Source: Crocodylus rhombifer
Taxonomy: Eukaryota; Chordata; Crocodylia; Crocodylidae
Reading direction: 5' to 3'
NCBI GenBank assembly: GCA_038503035.1
Contig: JAVSML010024021.1
Coordinates: 2,312-66,311, forward strand
Length of the DNA: 64,000 bases
Position numbers and translations under genes: made by a program. How positions within the stretch are numbered: the stretch's first letter is position 1; the number at the start of each line of letters is the position of its first letter. Below, piece after piece: positions 56,309 through 64,000 of the stretch. A model generated the notes under the pieces. It worked only from the letters and a program-made list of their open reading frames with translations. It made no database searches and was not told the DNA's origin.

Positions 56309-59279
56309 ACTTTTAGGAGGAAGGAGAAAGACTTCCCAACCCGTCTTCTGAAGTTGTTCTATTTTTAATAGAATACTTAAATATGAATTGTATCAGAGTT
56401 AAGAAACATGAGCATTTCTCTCTATAACAGTCAAGGTATGCACTTTGGTATAAGTTATTTTGGGTTGCAGTCCAAGTTCCAACTACTAGTATTTAATCCA
56501 ACTACTATTTAAAGAAAAATACATAAACAGATACTCCAGAACAATTGCTTGAATTCACTCCTTTCGTGATACTTGTTTCCTAGACTATTAGAAGAGAGTA
56601 AACATAAAAGGGAATGCACATAGTTAAAATCAAGGTCCTGTACAAATTCAAACATATACCAAAGATGATTTTCTGCACCTTTACTTTATTTTTTTGCTGT
56701 ATCTATTTATGAAGAGCAACACAAGACTCTCAAACTGTTGTTCTCATAGTTTTCACAGCCTTGTGCTGGCTCCCATAGTGCAAAAGATGAACACAGTCTT
56801 GTTTATTGAATTTGGTACAATCAAATAAGCAAAGCAAAAAACCCAGAATAAAAACATTTCTTCCCCCTGTCAATATACATATCCACACTAACTGGAACAT
56901 TCAGTAAGAAAAAAAGCAGAAGTCAGAAGCATCCATGATGCTAGCATATAAAAAGAGTTTCCCTAACATCCTTTAACAGGGACAATCTATTCTGAACAAT
57001 TATTGAAATTCATAGCCTCCCCCAGTACTCTAGGAAAACAGAGTAGTAGATGGTTTAAACCTCTCTGGGTACAAACAGAAGGAATGGTTGATAAAAATTA
57101 AAGCAAAAAAGTTCTGAACTGCCCAGCTCCCTCACTGCTAATATACTTTGCTAATTAGCATTCATTGTTCATGTGTTTCATAGCACTTCCTCTGCACACT
57201 GTTCAGACAGCTCTTAATGAATCCTGCTGTCTGCACTGATCCACTATGGCCTCCTTTGTATTCCAGAAAATGCTAAAAGAAAGAAAATTACAACAGAGCA
57301 AAATGTACAGTGTGTTAGGATGAGATAAGTTACCTTCAGAACTGTAATTCAATTATTTCTAATAGTCTTTGCCAGTATAGTTGTGCAGGCTTCAAAGCAC
57401 GCTTGTGTGAGCAAAGATGACTTTTTTTTCAAGTGTCAGCAGGGGTAGTTGTGGATAAATGAGCTGATCTGAGCTACTTGCTATAAATTAAACTAGTATT
57501 TAGCTGGGATATGCATGGAAAACTGAAATCCTCCTCTCTATACCCATCCTACTTAAATTAATTGATGTAAATTTTTTTTGGTCTCATCATGTTGTATTGG
57601 GAGAGAAACATAAAATAAAGCAATGGGAAGACTTGCTGAGTTTCATTTCCCTTTTGTCCCTTTCTTTATAAAGCTGTCTACAGGGAAGTATCATCTGAAG
57701 TATAATACATCTAAACTTAAAGTGATCAATTTTTAAGTGCAAAGACTATTTGTTCCTTTTTAAAATATATTTTATTTGTTGTATTATATATTTATTATTA
57801 TATTGTATAATATATGCTTCAGCTATTTATTTTAGCAGTAATTTATCTGGAAGTTTAATAAAATAACACAACATAAAATTAAATACAATTAAATAAAAAG
57901 GACCCTAGTTGTCAAAGTGTTATCTTAAATTGTATATAATCTGTTCAATTTAAAGAAAAGAAGGAAGAAATGTAAAATCTGGGAAACTCACAGGGAATGA
58001 ACTAAAAGTTGTTAATAAGAAACAGAGGGTCATTTAACTTTCACAGAAATAGAATGCATTTGCCATGCATCCAGTAGACAGGTTGATTGTTTAGTAAAAG
58101 TATGGAGGAGTAGAGGAAGGAAGTTTTATTCTTCCCACAATGTCTGTAGAACCACTCCTCAAAGATACTCTACTTCGATAGCTGGTACTCTCCAACATCA
58201 CAGAAGAAAAAGAATGCATCATAAGATAGCAAATCCTTCTTTTCTCTGCACAGTGTTTTATAGGGAAGTAATATGGGCCAGAGCTCCATGCACTTGGCCC
58301 ATATTTCCTACACTCCCCGCTGTGTCTGAACCCTGGATTACAGGACCACAATCATTTTACTTCTAAATATATCTCTGTAGTGGCAAAATATATGGATTTG
58401 TTCTTAAATAAACAGACTCATAAAGCTAAATATATTTCATAAAGCTAAATAAATATTCATAAAGCTAAGATTCAGAAAGATACGTGCACATAAAACTAAA
58501 AATATTTATACCATGCTAAATGCATTTTATTTTTTATTTATACAATAGTAATTGGTCTTTAATTGTATAGATGTTGTCTGAATAAAATGTATCTTCATAT
58601 ACTACATTCTCTGCTCTTACATTTTCTGAGAAGTGAGGAAAGAAAGTTAGATTTTTAACAATTATTAAGTACAAGGTTTAGCAGATTAACAAAATTCCAG
58701 TGTATTTAGTTTGTATTTCTCCATCATAAAGTTTTCAGGGATACCTAGTATTCACATAAATTGTTTTGGTTTTTTTTTTTTACAAATTCAAAATAATAAT
58801 TTTCTCCCTGTTAAAGATGTACTAAATACTAAATAATTAACAAGCCTAAAGTGGGTGCTGAAAGGTGACATTAAAATTCCATATTTTCATGCTCAAGTAT
58901 ACACTACAGATTTATGATATGGTTTTCACATTTTGAATAGCCTGTACATTATTTAACCAACAAAACTCCATGACCCATATCCTGTCCTGTTTTACATGCT
59001 TTGTATTGCCCTTAAAATCCAAGATAGGGAAATACTAGTGTAACTAGCCATTCGGGTATTCTCCCAGCAGAGGAAGAACTCCAGCATATCACAGAGACTA
59101 AGTAAGAGTTATATCTTGGAGAAAGAAATGTGGCTAATTTGCTGCTGAACTCCAACAATTCCTTGTTGTGATAACTGTTGCATGGGGACCATTGGTTACA
59201 TTTGTATTTGTTTGCAATTCAGAACACCAGAGGCAACCTAGATAACATGGAAGATTTGAGTATCTATCCTTGTTACCTA
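56309..59279. other. Non-coding AT-rich sequence; small tandem repeat at 58425-58485
   Basis: Three near-copies of 'cataaagctaaatat' in ~22-bp steps lie at 58425-58485. A strongly AT-rich patch lies at 57760-57900. No genes seen. Confidence 0.5.
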
Positions 59280-60300
59280 TGGTAACAAGACACCTGAGGT
59301 GGTGCCTGTTACTTAAGGGGAGAAGACTCACTTGCACCCAAGCCATGGCTGGAAAAGCGGGATGATGCAGGGAGCCAAAAGCCCAGGTGCTCCCATGAAG
59401 ACCTGCCCTGGGACCCACCAGGGAAACATGTGGGGATCAGGCTGGCTAAACTGGTTTCCAGGGGAAGAGCTGGGGGGACAAAAGGGGGAAGAGGGCTGAA
59501 AGGAACCCCCAAGAGAGTGAACCAGTAGCACGACAGTGATGATGCAGACTGGCGGAGCAGACCCAGGCAAAGATGGTTGTCTAAAGCCCCACCACAACAT
59601 AGTGATCACAGGTACTTGCCAGGGGCCAGGAGGTGGTGGGGACTTCCGTGCTGAAGAGGAATGCAGCAGCTAGGGTGAGGAGACCCAGAGTGGGGCCCCA
59701 TTCTCAGACAGAGAATCTGGGAGGAGCTGGTTTGCAAGACAGCAGAAGGTGTGGTGGTCCTCCACCATTACAAAGGTGGCCTGGAAAGGCCTAGGGCCAA
59801 AAGCAGGCTAAAGAGATCCTGTGGGTATCCCCACTGAGAGGAACAGGCTGCCACTGGGACCCTGAAGAAACAAGGGCCAGCCAGCAATGCCAACACAGGC
59901 CAGAGGGCCACTTATCAGGGACACTGGAGAGGTTGTGAATTAGCCTGAAGGGGAGAGCTGCTGGAGGAGTGCCAGTCAATTGCAGGTTGCCTTGGTTGGA
60001 TACTTAAAGGAACCACCAGGGAAAGACAGTACCAGAACCAAGCATGGGGAGAGGAAAAGGGATAGTCCCAAAGGGGGCATGTGTGCCCAGAACATCGCAG
60101 GTGTGGTAAGGTCAGGGTGTAAGGTTTGGAGGAGCCCTGTGAACCAAGGTGTTAGATTAGCCCTGTCTGGTCATGACCCAAATGCATAGCAGGAAGTTCA
60201 CCTCCCAGCTAGTTTTCTTTCTATTTTATTTACCTTCCATCGAGGCATGGCAGAAAAGTATCTACCAGCCAGAGGGTGACCGCAACATCAGAGGTAGCTG
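59280..60300. repeat. GC-rich repeat-like block, unidentified
   Basis: A sharply bounded GC-rich kilobase in AT-rich flanks, with ORFs on both strands but no domain. The composition resembles the LTR-like elements of this window. I could not find terminal repeats, a TATA box or a polyadenylation signal in a convincing order. Confidence 0.35.
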
Positions 60301-62286
60301 CACAACACCTTACACCCATAAAACAATTACATGACAGAAGGCAAACTGGTGAAAGTATTTTTTGTTTGTTTGTTTTTATTTTGCCTGGAGCAAAAATTGA
60401 GGAATCTAATAATTTTCTTACATAGATTAGCTACAAGTGTACATGCCCAGTATACTACAATTTGTTATTCCCAAACTTAATTTCTTGAGATGCACAAGGT
60501 TGAATTCTGTGTTCATCTATATCAGTGTAAAAACAGAAAACCTTTGTAGCCCTAAAGTAGTCCTGTAGCAGAAGAAACTTGTTATGCTGAATAATAAAAA
60601 GAGCAAAATTTGGCTTTCTAGACTTATTTTTCAGAAGTTTATTTAGGAAATATTCCTGATGGTCACGCTCCTCTATTAACACATTTGTCAGATACATTTC
60701 AGATAAATTTTCATGTTTTAAAAATGTAAAATGTTTTTTACACTGCAGTGTATCACTGTGCAAGCAACACCACTACCAACAATAAACACCTATGTTTTTT
60801 ATTCAAACTAGTCCATCACATAAAGTAAAAATAGACTGCATAATCCCATTTCTTAACAATTAATTTAAGGTATGTACAGTTATTCTTCACTAATTAGTTA
60901 ATTTTCTGTATATGTTGTTTCTTTCAAGAAACCTCTATCTACTTATAGATGATGCATAATCAGTTTCTACGCATATGCTTTTGGACATTTCTACTTCTTT
61001 CCTTTGATACACAACAATTTGTTAAAAAAATATTTCTATGCGTATGTTGTGTTGTTTCAGCTTTGAGGATGCTGATTTTATTGAAAACCAGGTTACAACA
61101 AGTACTTCCACCGCATACAAAATTCATCCATGTAACATTTTAATTCATTTTGTATTTTAATGTGTTCCCCTATCTATACAGTAATGTAGCACTACAGAAT
61201 TTTTCAGATAGATCCTGGCCCATACTGGTCAACCTTTGGGCTGCTTGAGGGACTCTGATGTTTTCCTACATGGAAATTTGATTATTACTTTCCTAGATGA
61301 ATCCTTTTCTATCATAAAGCCAAAATAGGCACCATTCAGTGTAGATCTTTCATTAGAAAAAAGGTTTGGTAGTCTTGTAATCCCAGGTTAATAGGCCCTT
61401 AGAGGCTATTACAAGCAAACAGAATTTAAATAAACCATAGGCAGAACTAGTATGTACCTAGACTCATTTTGTCAATCAGGAGGGATGAACAGTGGTTTGG
61501 TGCTAATGTCTATGCTATATTCATGCCTCTGTCTATGCTAAATCAACTCGTGCTCTAACACAGCTGAGAATATAGTCCTTGATATTTATATAAACTATAC
61601 TATTATTTTAGGGTGCATACAAGCAGTCAAATGAACTGGTTTATGTTGGCAGTGGGGACAGACAACTGCATTTGGATCTGAGGTCTTCAGTGGCTTCAGG
61701 AAGCTTGGGCAACAGTGCAGGGTATAGGGTGTATGATGTCTGGGGGTCTGGAGAATGCTGATGGGTCTAGAGGTCAACAGCCCAGGGCTGTGGAAAGGGG
61801 CTTATTTTTTTCAGCCCCCGGGGCTGGCAAGCAGAGAGGTTTTCTCTGTGCTCATCTGGAAAAGAAGAGTGCAGCCAAGTCACAGACTGTGTCACTGGAG
61901 TGAGAGAAGTAACAGAGCCTGAGAGAAGAAACAGATCCCTGCACACTGGGATGTCAGAGTGAAATGTGGAGGCTCCTATTGACTGGCTAGTGTACAAGCA
62001 TTTCTTCCTCTGGTAGAAAATACTGGAAATGACTTCTACAGTGTCAGACCAGGCAGAAGTTTCTACTGGAGCCACCGTTTTTGGTTCAGTAAAAATTTCC
62101 TGCACATTTATAAATTTAATCTTTCTGCCAGTGCAACTCCAATTCTACTGGTAACAATATAACGCTTGTACATACTCTTAAAAATGATCACCATCAAAAT
62201 ACAAGAGAATCTCTTAATGTACAATGGGTAAGTCAACTGAGCATTTGTGAGGCCTGGATAATTTTCAAATACAGTTTATTTGTTAC
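60301..62286. other. Non-coding sequence, no gene seen
   Basis: AT-rich; nothing recognised beyond short T/A runs. Confidence 0.5.
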
Positions 62287-63433
62287 TGTAGCAGGGCACT
62301 AAGGTGCCTGCTACTGACAAACAGTAGGATGGGCTCAGCTGCCAGTCACCAGGGCAGTACAGGTGTAGGTTGCCAAGACAACCAGTTTGGTCAGCTGACT
62401 GGAAGGGGGCAGGGCCTAGCCTATATAAACAGCCAGGCCGAGGCCGGAAGTCAGTTCCCCTCTGGCAGTTGAGGAAGATGGAGCTCAGTTGGAGCAAGCA
62501 GAGCAGAGAAGCGTGATGGTCTGAGCGGTTTCTGCATGAGGATACTGGGTGGAGGAAACCCTAGTAGGGATATGAATGAAGTTAGCCAGTTTGGCTTGGA
62601 ATTTATGTTGTAGCCCAGGAGTGGGAGTTTTCTGTTTTGTTGTTGTATAAGACCGGAGGACCGGGTGAGGCTGTAAGGGGTTGGAGCCTCATAGGGGCTC
62701 CATGGTAGCGTGGAGGCCCAGTGCCAGAGAGGGTGCTGTGTTTTGGGGTTTATTGACCCCAGCCTCAGGGTGGGCAGTATCGTGAGGTAAAGCCCCAGTG
62801 TGGGTGCAGGCGAGAAGCCCCAGTGGGGTGCAAGACCCGGAAAGGGGGTCTGGAGGCCAGGCATGGCTACGGCCACCTGAGCCTCGATTGGGAGGAGCCC
62901 AGTGGGGTGAAAGACACGGAAAGGGGGTCTGGAGGTCAGGCATGGCTACGGCCACCTGAGCCTCGATTGTGAGGAACCCAGTGGGGCGTAAGACCCGAGA
63001 AGGGGATCTGGGGGCCAGGCATGGCTACAGCCACCTGAGCCTTGATTGCGGGGATCACGAGGCAAGGCCCCAGTGCGGGCGGGGATCACGAGGCAAGACC
63101 CCAGTGCGGGCAGGGAATCATGGGAGACAGGCCCCAGTATGGGCGACAGCACAGGAGACAGGCCCCAGAGGTTAGGGTGTATCATGCCACTGAAGGCAGG
63201 GCATGGACTGGGACATCTCAACGCACCGTGCCAAAGAGGGTAGAAAGGCAGCCTCCCTTTAACAATATTACCATCAAAGACATGGTGGGTGAGATAGTGA
63301 GGGTGCAATTGAAACTGTTTTGGCATGGTAAGCGGGCGCTAGGGGACTTCACGGCACCCCTAGGTCCCATCGTACCGTAGTTACTAATACTTCTTTAGGG
63401 TATTGTCCTGAGGAGTGTTGATCACCCACTACA
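62287..63433 (+). mobile_element. LTR-like element with internal tandem repeats
   Basis: Starts TGTAGCAGGGCACTAAGG and ends CACCCACTACA (TGTAG/CTACA inverted ends). A TATA box, CTATATAAAC (62421-62430), ~135 bp in is preceded by 'ggaagggggcagggcc', shared with the 54593-55681 element. The start resembles the 30856 element. The GC-rich body holds a 79-bp tandem repeat (62821-63050) and a ~31-bp repeat after it. No target-site duplication or AATAAA was found near the end. Likely a solo LTR, family unknown. Confidence 0.5.
62821..63170. repeat. Tandem repeats, 79-bp and ~31-bp units
   Basis: Units start at 62821, 62900 and 62979 (exactly 79 bp apart, each with 'ccaggcatggctac' and 'gccacctgagcc'). 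They are followed by shorter units around 'gggatcacgaggcaag' at 63051 and 63082 and two more degenerate ones to about 63170. Confidence 0.9.
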
Positions 63434-64000
63434 CTGCTGAGTTCAATGGACTTTTCAAGTGTTCTGTTTCTGATGCCTCTCAGCATCAGTTCCTAAAAAC
63501 CCAGGACTCTAATATGTGATAGCAATGAGAATTTTACTTTTTACTTTGACAGGAGTATAATATGGCATGCTTCCCAGGCTTCTTAAGACAGATATAGGCC
63601 AGATTTAAAATGTATATAGCAATTGGACCACCAAACTGTGGTTAAATGTTGCAGGAAGTTACACAAAAACCTACAAAAGTAAATAAAACTGAAACTGCTG
63701 CAACTGAAAACGTGTCACTAATCACCAGGGAACTGGGTTTTCTGTTTCCCATGGAAAAAATGTGGATTTTCCCCTTTAAAGGAGAAAGTCACAGGTTTTA
63801 CTCTTTAAAGGAGAAAAAAACAGGCAAATCATGTGCTTCCCTTGCAGGCTGATAGAGTTACAGCCTTCAAGGGGCTTTTTGGGGATGAGGGGAGTGGGAA
63901 GAGGGTGAACAGAGAGCAGGGGGTGCCACATGCATGTGCACATACACACATGTGCCTGCAATACAGCCAGGCAGTGTGGTGGAGAGCAGTTCTCTGCAGG
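63434..64000. other. Non-coding sequence, no gene seen
   Basis: Contains a small CA/TG tract near 63929-63960; nothing else recognised. Confidence 0.5.

Noticed and set aside
58425..58485. Three ~22-bp tandem near-copies of 'cataaagctaaatat'
   Set aside because: A small AT-rich local duplication, not notable enough to report as a finding.
62451..63326. Minus-strand ORFs of 88-141 aa with repeated AMPGLQTP/DPLxGS-like words
   Set aside because: They translate the 79-bp tandem repeat of an LTR-like element; 79 is not a multiple of 3 and no domain is seen.
1..64000. CRISPR arrays, bacterial operons, prophage
   Set aside because: LINEs, LTR elements, microsatellites and the low gene density show vertebrate nuclear DNA; no regularly spaced repeat array exists.

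Overview
The window reads as a gene-poor, AT-rich, intron/intergenic-type stretch of a sauropsid nuclear genome. It is most likely crocodilian (alligator or a relative), with a turtle as the main alternative. The basis is the number of CR1 LINE copies, all ending in the (CTATGAAA)/(ATCTATGA)-type octamer tail. The longer copies carry endonuclease and reverse-transcriptase domains. No host protein-coding exon, rRNA or intact tRNA could be supported; the long ORFs belong to transposable elements, and the species call is inference.

Layout. 1-680 is the right part of a DNA-transposon-like repeat with a dinucleotide core; a second copy lies at 50685-52135. 1719-2995 is an old CR1 (-) split by a ~670 bp insertion. 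3690-4202 is GC-rich and ends in a hAT-type terminus. 5070-5720 is CR1 (-). 6155-6710 has poly-G tracts and a GC-rich repeat. 6797-8947 is a long dead CR1 (+). 9125-9835 is a moderately GC-rich repeat. 11329-11841 is a probable MITE. 13190-14610 holds an LTR-like fragment and an old CR1 (-). 14.6-23.2 kb is mostly unique AT-rich DNA with two short CR1 fragments.

The most structured locus is 23196-30804, a nearly complete but inactive endogenous retrovirus on the minus strand. It has 5-bp target-site duplications (AAAAG), two ~556-bp LTRs, gag with PTAP and PPPY motifs, protease (DTGA), reverse transcriptase (YVDD), RNase H, integrase and env. All genes are broken by stops and frameshifts. Directly beside it, 30856-32243 is a different LTR-like element holding a nested CR1 (31150-31606). 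33060-35190 is the best-preserved CR1 RT copy. 37640-38510 is an orphan CR1 ORF1-type GDSL/SGNH esterase remnant. Three foldback elements sit at 38711-38812, 40444-40572 and 41251-41445, and a 10-N assembly gap at 41178-41187. 41456-42940 is another long CR1 (-).

From 43 to 50.6 kb there is mostly unique sequence. Then follow the second copy of the edge repeat (50685-52135), a hAT-type non-autonomous transposon with 8-bp TSD (53391-54429), an LTR-like element on the minus strand (54593-55681), a palindromic pair of tRNA-like SINE heads (56182-56308), a GC-rich repeat-like block (59280-60300), and a third LTR-like element with 79-bp and 31-bp tandem repeats (62287-63433).

There is no operon or pathway here. 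The genes that work together are those of the retrovirus (Gag particle, protease/RT/integrase replication enzymes, Env entry protein) and of CR1 (ORF1 esterase protein, ORF2 EN-RT), all as non-functional remnants. The best candidates for something not well described are the retrovirus itself (odd Gag, very short leader, no visible zinc knuckle; possibly the crocodilian/turtle ERV4 class) and the several foldback or palindromic elements.
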